From assembly GCA_903883645.1 (NCBI GenBank), contig CAISBR010000004.1, positions 1-64,000 of the forward strand: DNA of 64,000 nucleotides, written 5' to 3'. The notes below the pieces were generated by a model. The model worked only from the letters and a program-made list of their open reading frames with translations, was not told the origin of the DNA and ran no database searches. Origin of the DNA: an uncultured Myxococcales bacterium (GTDB lineage: Bacteria > Myxococcota_A > UBA9042). Shown piece after piece: positions 28,571 through 39,500 of this stretch. A program made the position numbers and the translations under genes. Position 1 is the stretch's first letter, and every line of letters starts with the position of its first letter.

Positions 28571-30856
28571 CTATTTCGTGGAGCACATGGCGGCGTCGGC
28601 GCTGCCGAGCGGGCTTAGGTAGCACGGGCGAATGCAGGCGGTGCCCGTATCGCTCCACATCTTGCCGCCCTTGGGGTCTTTGGGGTCTTTCAGGGCCAAG
28701 CACTGGTTGCCAGTCTGCAAGCACGGCTTAAACACGGCGTCGGTGCCGCCAATGGCGTCGTTCGGCCAGTTGATCTTGCCCACGTACCACATGTCGACCG
28801 GGCTCATCTCTTGGTCTTTGTACTCGACCTTCAAGTTGCCGAGGACATAAATCCGCACAGTTGCATAGCTTTTGCCAAAACCGTGGTCGTTCCAGTAGTG
28901 CACACCGACCGAGTACTGCAACGGCTCGCTCACCGTGCCCTGCGGCACATCGAGGTTGATGTTCTCGGGCCCGGCGCCATCGGTGTCGTCGAGGTCGAGA
29001 TGCGCATCGTCGTCGGTAGTCGACGCGCTGCCCCACTTGGGCATGGGGTTGAACCAGAAGCAATCAAACGGCTGATTGAACCACGGGTCGGGCTCGCCAT
29101 CGCAGTCGAGATCCTGGCCTTGCGCCAGCGGATGGGCCAAGTGCAAGTCCATGTCGGCACCCACGCCCTGGCCTTGGTTGGTCTCGTCCGAATCGGCGGG
29201 CGTCTTCCACAGCAGCTCCGCGTGCAGAGCTTCGCTAGGAATCACCAGCACTTCGACACACACGGGGTCGCCGCACGACTTCTTGGGCGGACTCTGATTG
29301 TCGTACACATCCAGGCAAAACTCGTAGGTACCCGCGGCGTTCGTGGTAAAGGTGGGGTCGGGGAAGTTGGCGCCGGGCACAAATGTCTGCTTGTAGCCTT
29401 CGGGCTGCTTGGCCACGGTCCACACGTACTTCGACACGCTGCCACCGCCGGGGGCATACGACGCTGAACCCTTTAAGTGCAATACGGTTTGCGGCACGAC
29501 CTGTTCGCCTTCTTGCACCGTGACCAGCGCCACCGGGCAGGTCTCGGCCACACACACGCCCGTCAGCTTGAGCGCCACGGGCGAGGCATTCGACTCAAAG
29601 TCCAAACTGCCCAGGTCGGGCGCATCCGCCAGCGCAGGCGGCATGTAAGTCACTTTAAACTCTTTACTATCGTTGACGGCGAGCACCCACGGCGCTGCGG
29701 CGGTCGGCTTGCCCAGCGTGCCAAAATCGACCGTATAGGCATCGCGCGCGCCGGCGTTGAGGCCGATGTTGCTGAGTGTGAGCTTTTCGCTGCCGCAGTT
29801 GGCCACGGTGATGTTTTGCGGAACCGTGCTGCCGACTTTGACCGCGCCAAAATTGACCACCGGCGACGGCGTAACCTGGATACACGGCACCTTGGTGTTG
29901 GCGGTGACGAGGATCGGCAGGCCGCCGACAATGGTGAGATCGTTGCTGAAAATCTTGATCTCGCCGGCGCGTTTCTTGTCGTCGACGGGCTTAAAGTGCA
30001 CGACGCCGCCGAGGGTACTGCCCGGCGCAATCGCCAGCGGCGGATCAAAGGCGGGCAGCGCGGTGCCGCCCTTTAGACTTTTGCCGGCAATGTCGACCGC
30101 GAACGACGAGTCGAGGTTCAGCTCAAATTTGCTGAGATACAGCGTACTTTCGCCGCCATTGAGCACCGCAAAGGTACCCGTGGCCTCGCTGCCGAGCTTG
30201 ACGTAGGGGAAGTCGACCTGCGGCGGCTGCACGCTGATCTTCGGTTTGCCTGCCGTGGTAACCACCTGGAAACACAGGTTCTTCTTGGCAAAATCCTTGT
30301 CGCCGCCCATCACCATGCACACCTTGGCGGTGCGAACCTTGGTGTCGAACTGGGTGTAGCGGATCTTGAACGTTTCCTGCGCGAACAGACCGCTTGGGGT
30401 GGCGCCGCCCACGGGCGCGAGCTTCTTCCACATCCCCTTCTTTTCTGAGCAGGGAACGGTGCCGGTCGAGTCCCAGCAAGAAAGTGCAACCACAGACGTT
30501 TCTTGCGGATTAGTGGGCGTATAGCTGAACTTGATGTCGTCGATGCGCAGCGCCGCCGCCGAGGTCAAATTGGCGGTATTGGTGATGCGAAACTCAGCAT
30601 CGGTGGTCTGCCCCAACGCGACCGAGCCGATCTGCAACTCGGTCTTGTCGCCCGTCGCGCCGGTCATTTGCTGGCTGTTGGCTAGGCGGCGCACCTCGGC
30701 CTTGGCGTAGCAGTCGAGGCCCGTTTGCACGCCGTTTAGGCAGCTTTCGAGCCCACCGCCCTCGCTCGACGCGGTGGTCGAGGTACTGGCGTCTTGGCCA
30801 CAGGCGCTCAGCAAAAGCGCGACTATAATCAACACGTTCCATGGCATGGTTCGCAT
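28571..30856 (-). CDS. Lipoprotein with ASH/choice-of-anchor-like beta domains, a PKD-like domain and a C-terminal secreted domain
   Basis: MRTMPWNVLIIVALLLSACGQ lipobox; repeated FPYVKLGSEATGTFAVLNGGESTLYLSKFEL and VNFGAVKVGSTVPQNITVANCGSEKLTLSNI modules; PKD-like LKGSASYAPGGGSVSKYVWTV. Confidence 0.75.
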   Translation of the reverse strand: MRTMPWNVLIIVALLLSACGQDASTSTTASSEGGGLESCLNGVQTGLDCYAKAEVRRLANSQQMTGATGDKTELQIGSVALGQTTDAEFRITNTANLTSAAALRIDDIKFSYTPTNPQETSVVALSCWDSTGTVPCSEKKGMWKKLAPVGGATPSGLFAQETFKIRYTQFDTKVRTAKVCMVMGGDKDFAKKNLCFQVVTTAGKPKISVQPPQVDFPYVKLGSEATGTFAVLNGGESTLYLSKFELNLDSSFAVDIAGKSLKGGTALPAFDPPLAIAPGSTLGGVVHFKPVDDKKRAGEIKIFSNDLTIVGGLPILVTANTKVPCIQVTPSPVVNFGAVKVGSTVPQNITVANCGSEKLTLSNIGLNAGARDAYTVDFGTLGKPTAAAPWVLAVNDSKEFKVTYMPPALADAPDLGSLDFESNASPVALKLTGVCVAETCPVALVTVQEGEQVVPQTVLHLKGSASYAPGGGSVSKYVWTVAKQPEGYKQTFVPGANFPDPTFTTNAAGTYEFCLDVYDNQSPPKKSCGDPVCVEVLVIPSEALHAELLWKTPADSDETNQGQGVGADMDLHLAHPLAQGQDLDCDGEPDPWFNQPFDCFWFNPMPKWGSASTTDDDAHLDLDDTDGAGPENINLDVPQGTVSEPLQYSVGVHYWNDHGFGKSYATVRIYVLGNLKVEYKDQEMSPVDMWYVGKINWPNDAIGGTDAVFKPCLQTGNQCLALKDPKDPKGGKMWSDTGTACIRPCYLSPLGSADAAMCSTK

Positions 30857-30996
30857 GCAATTCCCCATCGGCCGCTTTTGACGCAATTGGCAGCGACCAC
30901 AGCCCGCGCAGCAACCGCTCATCGTGCGGTAACCCGCCAGCTTGCGCAAGTGGCCGCGGGCGCGACGGCGAGGTCGCCCACAGACCGGCTCTGACG

Positions 30997-32259
30997 CTAA
31001 CGGAACAAGCTAAACAGGGTGGCGATGCCAATGTGGACCTGAACGATGCGCGCGCGCTGTGTTTCCCACAACTCAAGGCCTAGGCCGTTCCAGCGAAAGC
31101 CGTCGCCGTCGCCGCTGAACCACACGCCGGCGCGCAATTCGTCGGCCCAGCCAAGTGTGGGCGAGCCGTTGCGGCGGTCGCTGCTGGCCGACCAGCTGGG
31201 TTCGAACCAGGCGATCGTGTCGTATTTGCCAAGAGTGGTGTGGCCTTGGGCGCGGGCCGACATCAGCAAGGTGCCGGGCAAGACACTTTCGGTCACGCCG
31301 GTGACGCTGAGGCCGCCCTGTACAGCCAAGCCATGCCGGGCGTTGCCGACTTGGGCGCCTAGAAACCCTGCCAAACCATAAGAAAATCCTAGGGGCAAGC
31401 CGCCGCCAAACTCCAAGCGCAGGGTCGCCGTCCAGCCCTGCTGCCGCGAGGCGCTCAGGATGTGTACGCCCAGGTCGCCGGCTAATTTCTGCTGGCCACC
31501 ACTGAAGTTACCCCCTACATAGGCCGAGCCGAAGCCGAGACCGGTATCGCCCTTAGGCGTGAGCAGATCGGGGTCGAACAAGCTGCCGGCCGCTGCAGGC
31601 CAGTCGCGCGCACACACAGCATCGGCCGTAGGGCGAATCTCATCGGTTAAGTCTGGGTGATTTGGACATAAAGTGGCCTTGTCGACCTTGGCCTCGCGCA
31701 GCATCCAGATGGACGCAGCCGCGAGATCGGGCGTGGGCACCGCATCAAACTCGTCGACGGCGCCCGCCGGTGCTGGGCTGGGCGGCTCGGGCGGCGGCAC
31801 GTACTCCGTCACCAGTCGCATGGCTACCCAGCTCGTCTTGCCGACAATGCCGGCCGAAACGATCGTGGCCGACCAACCGGCGCTGGCTTGCACGGCCCCG
31901 ACATCGACCACCCGACCGTCGCTGTAGCGCACACGGTGGCGGACAGAGCCTACGTAGGCGACGTGGATCGTGTCGCCATCGTCGACGGCAGTCGCGGGCA
32001 GTCGGGCCAAGGCAGCCACAGCCAATTTGCGAATTGCGGCAGGATCTTGCTGAGGTAGCGGGCCAACAATACCCGCAACGGTGCCCACGGCGACCACGGG
32101 CGGCGGCGCCACAGGCACGGGATCGGTCGCGGCGGGGGTCCCCGGCTTTGCCCCAGGCGGTGCAGGCCGCGGCCCCGCCAGGCCCATAGCCGGCACCAAC
32201 AGCAGCGACGCAATCGCGCCAAGCACCAACAGCAAGCTGCGTTTGACCCTAATCTTCAT
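30997..32259 (-). CDS. Secreted/outer-membrane beta-barrel-like protein with Pro-rich N-terminal linker
   Basis: Signal peptide MKIRVKRSLLLVLGAIASLLLVPAMGLAG; alternating beta pattern at C-terminus (WTATLRLEFGGGLPLGFSYGLAGFLG...). Confidence 0.5.
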   Translation of the reverse strand: MKIRVKRSLLLVLGAIASLLLVPAMGLAGPRPAPPGAKPGTPAATDPVPVAPPPVVAVGTVAGIVGPLPQQDPAAIRKLAVAALARLPATAVDDGDTIHVAYVGSVRHRVRYSDGRVVDVGAVQASAGWSATIVSAGIVGKTSWVAMRLVTEYVPPPEPPSPAPAGAVDEFDAVPTPDLAAASIWMLREAKVDKATLCPNHPDLTDEIRPTADAVCARDWPAAAGSLFDPDLLTPKGDTGLGFGSAYVGGNFSGGQQKLAGDLGVHILSASRQQGWTATLRLEFGGGLPLGFSYGLAGFLGAQVGNARHGLAVQGGLSVTGVTESVLPGTLLMSARAQGHTTLGKYDTIAWFEPSWSASSDRRNGSPTLGWADELRAGVWFSGDGDGFRWNGLGLELWETQRARIVQVHIGIATLFSLFR

Positions 32260-32542
32260 AGCTTTTGCCCCGCAACTGGACGAGCGACCCGCCGCCATCG
32301 TAGAACGCGCGACGGATGCGACGCAATTGCCGCGATCGCACCTTCGACACAAATTTTAAGATTGTAGGTGCCCTGCGACCTAGCGAGGCAGGCGGCGGAG
32401 TTGCTAGGCTTGCCCTGCCCGGCCAGCCGTGGTCGGCCCCACCGGGCACCCATCCGGCGCCCGACGTCGCAGCGCCAGACTGTTCACGGCCTATACCATC
32501 TTTCTGCAGAATACTTAAGAACTTACGACCCATGGAGGACTC

Positions 32543-33046
32543 ATGCGCCTTGTCGCCATCACCCTGTTGACCCTGCTCGCCACCGCCTGTAACTCGGAAG
32601 GCGGCAATCAGACCACGGCCGACAACACCTGCTCGGCCAAGGTGGCTTGGTCCGGCGGCGACCATGGCAGCAGCGAAATGCGTCCGGGTGGCGACTGCAT
32701 CGGTTGCCACAAAAGTCGCGGCGAAGGACCCAACTACGTAGTCGCGGGCACGATCTACGGCGACATCGCCGATCACGACAACTGCGAAGGCAAGTCGGCC
32801 ATTACGGTGCAGATCACGGGCGCCGACGGCAAAGTCACCTCGGTGACCAGCAACGCCGCGGGCAACTTTTCGCTGAGCAACAGCAAGGGCTCAGTCAAGT
32901 TCCCGTACACCGTACAACTGCTCTACAACGGCAAGAAATACGGGGCGATGGCCACCAAGGTGTCGGACGGGTCGTGCAATACGTGCCACACCGCCACCGG
33001 CGAGACCGAGGGCCCCGCCGGGCGCATCATCGCGTTCGAAGAATAA
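32543..33046 (+). CDS. Lipoprotein with two CxxCH haem-c motifs flanking a beta domain
   Basis: MRLVAITLLTLLATACNSEGG; CIGCH and CNTCH motifs; internal TVQITGADGKVTSVTSNAAGNFSLS beta-sandwich-like. Confidence 0.65.
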   Translation: MRLVAITLLTLLATACNSEGGNQTTADNTCSAKVAWSGGDHGSSEMRPGGDCIGCHKSRGEGPNYVVAGTIYGDIADHDNCEGKSAITVQITGADGKVTSVTSNAAGNFSLSNSKGSVKFPYTVQLLYNGKKYGAMATKVSDGSCNTCHTATGETEGPAGRIIAFEE

Positions 33047-33179
33047 CTGCAGCCGAAGCGAACCGCACCCGCGCAGAATACTTGCCGCTGCGACGCAGAA
33101 ACCGCACCATGATCGCCAGAGTCGCCGCCGCCGAGGGGTTCTGCCCAACGCGGCGAGCGGCAGGCGACAGGGGTGTGCG

Positions 33180-34361
33180 ATGCGAATGCTCGTTCTGATG
33201 GCAATTCTTGGGGCGACAGCTTGTGGTGCGACCCCTAACTCGGGCGGCAATTACTACGACGAGGGCGGGCCGGCGCCAGTATTCGGCAGCGACTCGGGCG
33301 CTGTGACCCCGGCTAGCGACGCAGCGACCGTTAAAGCCGACGCCGCAGCCGACGTAAGCCTAAGCGACACAACCGTTCTAGCCGACGTCACCGTAATCGG
33401 CGAGGATGGTCAGGGCCAAGACGGCGCAAACCCCATCGACGCGATCGCCGATCAAGTGGGCAAAGATACCCAGGCCGACACCAAAGCAGACGCCAAATCC
33501 GACACGGCGGACGCAAAATCGGACACGGTCGACGCCAAAGTAGACGCGAGCCCAGTGTGCGGCGACAAGAAGTGCGACGCGGCAAGCGAGGACTGCGCCA
33601 ACTGCCCCAGCGACTGCGGCGTATGCCCCGCCGTGTGCGGCGACGGCACGTGCGACAGCTCGGAAACCTGCGGCGGCTGCCCAGCCGACTGCTGCACCCC
33701 CAGCTGCGGCAACGGCACCTGCGAGCAACCGGGCGAAAATTGCAGCACCTGTAGCGCGGACTGTGGCAACTGCCCGACCGGCACCTGCAACACCATTACC
33801 TCGCAAGGCTGCAAAGCTGCTGAGCAATGCTACCTGGGCAGCGACATGAAACCGGTCTGCGGCGCGCCCGGCAGCGTGGCCGCAGGCTTGGCCTGCAACG
33901 CCGTAGCCGATTGCGTAAAGGGCTATATCTGCGTCTCGGGCCAATGCAGCAAAGTCTGCGATACCAAGAACTTGACACCCGGCTACGCCTGTCCGAACAG
34001 TGGCATCTGCGACGAGCTGAGCGCCAACGGCGTAGCCTTGCCCAACAACTTGGGCGTGTGCTTTGGCGGGCAAACCTGCAATTTGGTTAACAATTCGGGG
34101 TGCCCTAGCGGCCAGGCGTGCGTCTTCAGCGGCACAACCAAGGGCTGTGTGATCGCGGGCCCCGGCGGTACAGGCGCGGTGTGCCAAGGTTACACCGACT
34201 GCAAGACGAGCCACATCTGCGTCAACGATGGCAAATCATCGACTTGCCGGCAAAAATGCACGACGACGGGCACGGTTACCTGCACCGTCGGCACCTGTTC
34301 GGGCTTGACGAGCGGCAATCCGCCCAAAAGCACACCCGACTCGCTGGGCGGCTGCTTCTAA
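33180..34361 (+). CDS. Cys-rich lipoprotein with Asp/Lys linker repeat
   Basis: Lipobox ILGATACGAT; DTKADAKSDTADAKSDTVDAKVD linker; repeated CGDGTCDSSETCGGCPADC / CGNGTCEQPGENCSTCSADC. Confidence 0.7.
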   Translation: MRMLVLMAILGATACGATPNSGGNYYDEGGPAPVFGSDSGAVTPASDAATVKADAAADVSLSDTTVLADVTVIGEDGQGQDGANPIDAIADQVGKDTQADTKADAKSDTADAKSDTVDAKVDASPVCGDKKCDAASEDCANCPSDCGVCPAVCGDGTCDSSETCGGCPADCCTPSCGNGTCEQPGENCSTCSADCGNCPTGTCNTITSQGCKAAEQCYLGSDMKPVCGAPGSVAAGLACNAVADCVKGYICVSGQCSKVCDTKNLTPGYACPNSGICDELSANGVALPNNLGVCFGGQTCNLVNNSGCPSGQACVFSGTTKGCVIAGPGGTGAVCQGYTDCKTSHICVNDGKSSTCRQKCTTTGTVTCTVGTCSGLTSGNPPKSTPDSLGGCF

Positions 34362-34516
34362 GCCCGCACTGCCAGCGCCAACGCGGCGGCCAATGCAAGG
34401 CCACGAGCCTTGGTTACAACCAATGGATGCCAGCTAGTTTTGCCCCTGGGGCAGATCGAGTGCCGGCGTGGCGCGTCTTGCTGAGTGCGGCAACAGAAGT
34501 CGCCGAGGAGCAAGCG

Positions 34517-35155
34517 ATGGCACACACGACGGCGCGAGCGACAGGGCAGCGGGGGGCGTTGGCAGCGATGGTGGCGGCGGCAGTGGCCTTTGGTGCACTG
34601 GGCGCACCGCCCTTGGATGCAGACGACGATGCGGCGGCCAAACAGGAGCACGCGCAGCTAGTGGCGGTAACGCCCGAGACCGTCAAGGCACTGGGGCGGC
34701 TTGTCAAAGACCCGCTGTCGCCGTCGGGCTGGTCGGCCGAGATCGAAGTGACCAATCCGGCGCAAGAGACCGTGGGGCTCGACGTGGTGGTGGCGGTGAC
34801 GGAGTCGCGCGGTGGCGGCATGTCGCGCATGCCCGCGATGCCCGTGGTTAAATTTTCGCAAAAGACCCATCTCGAACTGCTGGCCGGTGCGCGGGTCAAG
34901 CAGCGCGTGGCCATCCCCAAGGGCACGCTGAGCATTAAGGGCGACAAGGTGCTGCGGCCGACCGCGGTTCGGGTGGCCATCGACAAGCTGCGGCGGGCCG
35001 ACGGTACGCTGGTGGCGGCGAAAAGTATGGGGCGAAAGCTGTTGCCATCACTGGCGATTGGCGACCTTGGCGACCTTCTCGACGACCTTGAGAAGCCGCC
35101 CATGGCCGCGCCAGCCCAGGGCGACGCGGTGGCCAAGCAGGCGCCGCAGCCCTAG
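34517..35155 (+). CDS. Secreted protein of unknown function
   Basis: MAHTTARATGQRGALAAMVAAAVAFGALGAPP signal; body WSAEIEVTNPAQETVGLDVVVAVTES beta-sandwich-like. Confidence 0.55.
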   Translation: MAHTTARATGQRGALAAMVAAAVAFGALGAPPLDADDDAAAKQEHAQLVAVTPETVKALGRLVKDPLSPSGWSAEIEVTNPAQETVGLDVVVAVTESRGGGMSRMPAMPVVKFSQKTHLELLAGARVKQRVAIPKGTLSIKGDKVLRPTAVRVAIDKLRRADGTLVAAKSMGRKLLPSLAIGDLGDLLDDLEKPPMAAPAQGDAVAKQAPQP

Positions 35156-35191
35156 CGATTGCCTTCAGCGCGGCGCAGGCGCAGGATCCAT

Positions 35192-36415
35192 ATGGAATTG
35201 CTGAGGTCGTTGCCAATGCCGCGTTGGGCCGCTATTGCCGGGGGACTTGGAGCGGGCGCGCTGGCGGCGCTGCTGGTCAATGGCCTACAACCGAGCAAGA
35301 TACTTGACAAAACCTTGCCGATGCAGGCGATTTCGGAGCTGGATGGCAGGCTGAGCCAGGTTTGGCTGCAGTACTCGGCCGCGGCGCAAGCGGTGGTGGG
35401 GCCGGCGCAGCTCGAGTTCGTGCGGGCGCTGCCGGCGACGACGGCGCAGGTCTGGACGGTGGCGCGCGGCGAGGAAGCCAAGCAATTACGGAACTTTCTG
35501 AGCCATGGCGGGGTGACGCTAAACGCCCAGTCCCAGGTGATCGAGGTGCCCGGGCCGCTGACGCCGTGGACCCGCGATCGGGCCCTGGCACTGCGCCGCG
35601 GCGGGCAGTTGGCGCTGCTAGTGCCGCCGGAACCGGGTGAGAGCTGGCCCGAGCGGCAGGGCGACTGGCACGCCGTGCAGTGGCTGGCAAGCGGGCGGCA
35701 GGGGACAAAGAGCCTAGAGCTGCCTATTGATTTTGACGCGGGCGACCTGATCTTGAGCGACGAAGCGACGCTGTTTGACGCCAACTTACTGGCCAAAAAC
35801 CGTGGGCGCGGTTTTGCGAATTTGGCGGAATTGGCCACGGCCGTGGCGGGTTGGACCGGGCGGCCGGCGCTGGCTTTGGGGCACGACGAGGGCGATGTGC
35901 CGCGCTACCACATGGCGATGTACGTGATGCCGCTGGGGCACAAGCGAGTGCTGGTGGGTGATCCGCAGCTGGGGCGCGCACTTACTGGGCCTAGGTGGCA
36001 GCCCGGCGACCGCTCGCCCGACGACGATAGCCTGCTGCTGGCCGACGATTCGACGGTGACTCAGGCGCGTTTTGACCGTGCAGCCAAAGACTTGCAAGCC
36101 CAAGGTTGGGCGGTGACGCGCGCGCCGGTGGTCGCTTTTGACGACCGCACCTACCTAAGCTACACCAATGTGGTCGCGGAGATCGGCGCTCAGGGGCCGC
36201 GGGTGTACCTGCCGCACTACGCGAGCGCGACCGACGCCGCCGATTCGGTGCTTGGCCGCCTAGACGCTGCGGGGCGTGCGCCGTGGCAGCGTGCGGGGTT
36301 CGCCGTCGTGCCGATTCATGTGGCCGGAGTGTGGCGACATCACGGAACAATCGGCTGCTTAGTCAATGTGTTGTGGCGCGGATCGCTGCCCGCAACGCCG
36401 GCAGTGTCGCGCTAG
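35192..36415 (+). CDS. Membrane-anchored agmatine deiminase/peptidylarginine deiminase-like (guanidine-modifying superfamily) protein
   Basis: TM IAGGLGAGALAALLVNGL; PWTRDRAL, FDAGDLILSDEATLFDANLLAKN, YHMAMYVMPLGHKRVLVGDP, GTIGCLVNVLWR resemble WxRD / GGD / HxDM / GxxHC motifs. Confidence 0.5.
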   Translation: MELLRSLPMPRWAAIAGGLGAGALAALLVNGLQPSKILDKTLPMQAISELDGRLSQVWLQYSAAAQAVVGPAQLEFVRALPATTAQVWTVARGEEAKQLRNFLSHGGVTLNAQSQVIEVPGPLTPWTRDRALALRRGGQLALLVPPEPGESWPERQGDWHAVQWLASGRQGTKSLELPIDFDAGDLILSDEATLFDANLLAKNRGRGFANLAELATAVAGWTGRPALALGHDEGDVPRYHMAMYVMPLGHKRVLVGDPQLGRALTGPRWQPGDRSPDDDSLLLADDSTVTQARFDRAAKDLQAQGWAVTRAPVVAFDDRTYLSYTNVVAEIGAQGPRVYLPHYASATDAADSVLGRLDAAGRAPWQRAGFAVVPIHVAGVWRHHGTIGCLVNVLWRGSLPATPAVSR

Positions 36416-36519
36416 GTGCGGTGCATCGCAGCAGGCGATTCTTGTGTCCGTGCCGCGGTCTGGGTAGCATGGCGGTAGCGGCTGGCGGCACAGGCACGCG
36501 GCGCCAAGGCGCAGTCAAT

Positions 36520-39500
36520 ATGCAAGGCCAGCACGGTCGGGGTCATTCTTTGAAGTACTTGTCTGTGATTAAGCACTTTACGGCCATGGTGGCGCTGGCA
36601 GCCCTAGCGGCCGGCTGCAGCGAAAACGTTGTCACCAGCGGCAGCAAGGCCTTGAGCGACGCCAAAGCCGACCAGCAAGTGGTCGATCTGCCGCTGGCCG
36701 CCAGCAGCGATCAAGCGGCGTGGTTGTGCCCGGGCGGCTATGGCTGCGCGTGCGAAAACGACGCTGCGTGCCCCAGTTCGGGCCTGTGCGTCGCCGACGG
36801 CAAGGGCCCGGCACACTGCGCGGTACCCTGCCCCGAGGGCTACTGTAGCGACGGCGAGGTGTGCCGACCGCTGCCCAGCGCGAAAGATGGCGGCAACTGG
36901 TGCATCGGCAAGACGGCCCACCTGTGCGATCCCTGCGCCACGACTGCGGATTGTGCCATTGCCGGCCACCCGCAGGCCCGCTGCGTCGACTATGGCAGCG
37001 ACGGGCACTTCTGCGGCCTAGCCTGCCAGGGCGATGCCGAGTGCGGCGCGGGCTACCACTGCGGGCAAGTGAGCACAACAGATGGCAATTCGGCCATGCA
37101 GTGTGTCAAGAGCGGCGTTCAACCGGGCCAGCTGGGCGTGTGCGAGTGCAGCGCGCGTGCCAAGAGCCAAAAGCTTGAAACAGTATGCGGCGTAGGTACT
37201 TGCAAGGGCAAACGCAGCTGCAGCGACGCGGGCTTGGCGGCGTGCAGCGGCGCGGCACCGGGCAACGAAGAGTGCAACGGCCAAGACGACGACTGCGACG
37301 GCCAGACAGACGAGACCAGCTGCAGCGACAACAACCCTTGCACAATAGATAGTTGCGACCTATCCAAAGGCTGCAGCCACGCGCCCGCCGACAGTTTGCC
37401 TTGCTCCGACAAGACGGCGTGCACCGAGGGCGATGCCTGCAAGAACGGCGCGTGCCAGCCAGGCCCCGAGGTCAACTGCGACGACGCAAACCCATGCACC
37501 ATCGAGACTTGTGACCCCATCAAGGGTTGCCAGACCAAGTTCAGCGACGGCAAGGCCTGCGACGACGGCGATGCCTGCACCAAAGACGAGGCGTGCAGCA
37601 GCGGCGCGTGCGCCAGCGGCAAGCCACTGATCTGCGACGACAAAAACCCTTGCACCGCCGACACGTGCAGCGCCGGTGAATGCACCGCCACGCCGGTTGA
37701 CGGCGCACCCTGCAGCGACGGCAGCGCCTGCACGGGCGCCGACACGTGCGCGGGCGGCAAATGCGCCGGCACCACGCTGGTCTGCGACGACAAAAATGCC
37801 TGCACCATAGACAGTTGCGACCCTGCCAAGGGCTGCATCTATCTGCCCGGCCCCGCCACCGCCTGCGACGACGGCAACTTGTGCACCACCGGCGAGACCT
37901 GCCAAAGCGGCAACTGCACCGGCGGCACGACGCAAGCGTGCGCCAACGACAACGCGTGCGCCACCGCCGCGTGCCAGCCCGCGACCGGACTTTGCGCCAT
38001 CAAAAAGAAGGCCGACGGCACCCTATGCAGCGACGGCAAGACCTGTACCGCCGAAGATCATTGCGCTACGGGCGCTTGCGTGGCCAAGCTAAGCTGCGAC
38101 GACAAGGACGCGTGCACCGCCGACCTCTGCGGCTTGAACGGCAACTGCACCCACGTGCCCATTACGACGGGGAACTGCATACCAGCCGCCTGCGTCGGGG
38201 TCGACTGCGATGACAAAAATGGTTGCACGATCGATGGTTGCGACGGCAGCGGCTGCACCCACACCGCGGCAGTGGGCCAAAGTTGCGACGACGCCAGCCT
38301 CTGCACGGTGGGCGACGTCTGCAGCCAGCAGGGCAAGTGCGCGGGTGCCAGCGTGATCTGCGGCGACGATAACCCTTGCACAACCGATAGTTGCGACCCA
38401 CTCAAGGGCTGCAGCAACACCGAGAACAGCCTGCCTTGCGACTTGGGCGGCTGCCAGGCGGGCGCGTGCACTGCGGGAAGCTGCGTGGGCACGGGGCAAG
38501 TCGGCTGCGACGATAAGAGTCCTTGCACGAGCGACAGTTGTGAGGCCAGCGGCTGCGTACACACCCCCACCGGCGACGGCACCGGCTGCGACGATAGCGA
38601 CGCCTGCAGCAGCGGCGACACGTGCAAAGGCGGGGTATGCGCCGGCACCGCGCTCGATTGCACCCTGCCCGGCAACCCTTGCGCCGTTGGCCAATGCGAG
38701 GGCAGCCCCGGCCAATGCACCGTAACCAAGCTAAACGACGGCACATCGTGCGACGACAGCAACACCTGCACCAAGGCCGACAGCTGCGCAAATGGCGCTT
38801 GCGGCGGCAGCGCGGTCGACTGCGACGACAAAAATGCTTGCACTACAGACAGTTGCGACAAGACGGCTGGCTGCCAACACGCCAACGCCAGCGACGGCAG
38901 CAGCTGCAGCGACAGCGACGCCTGCACGGTCAGCGACGCCTGCACCAGCGGCACCTGCAGCGGCACGGCCAAGGTCTGCGACGACAAGAATCCTTGCACC
39001 AGCGATGGTTGCGACCTCTCGGTCGGCTGCACGGTCGCGGCAGTGAGCGATGGCCAAACCTGCGACGACGGCGACACCTGCACCCTGAGCGATGCCTGCC
39101 AAAGCGGCAAATGTACAGGTAATCTTGGCGCAGACGCGGTCAGCTCGCTAGCCGGTGCGGGCAGCTCGGGCTACATAAACGGCAAGGGCGCGGCGGCCAA
39201 GTTCACCCTGCCCTCGGCCATCGCAGTGGGCGCGGACGGCACGTTGTACATCGCAGACGCCGCGGCCAATGGGGCGTATATCCGAAAAGTACTGCAAGAT
39301 GGCACTGTTACCAACCTTGCCGGCAAGGGAATCGACGGTTTTGCCGATGCCAGCGGCGCTTTGGCCCAGTTTTGGAACCCCGCCGGCCTCGCGGTCGATG
39401 CCTCGGGCACGGTCTACGTGGCTGACCGGTTTAACCAGCGTATTCGCAAGATTACCGCAATTGGGGTGGTCACTACGCTCGCTGGCGACGCGGCCGAGCC

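Noticed and set aside
27030-28622. Plus-strand 530-aa ORF antisense to the four-repeat helical protein
   Set aside because: No motif; the sense strand has coherent internal repeats.
37119-39110. Minus-strand ORFs (239 and 350 aa) antisense to the 36520-40152 gene
   Set aside because: Same artefact of repetitive high-GC coding sequence; no motifs.
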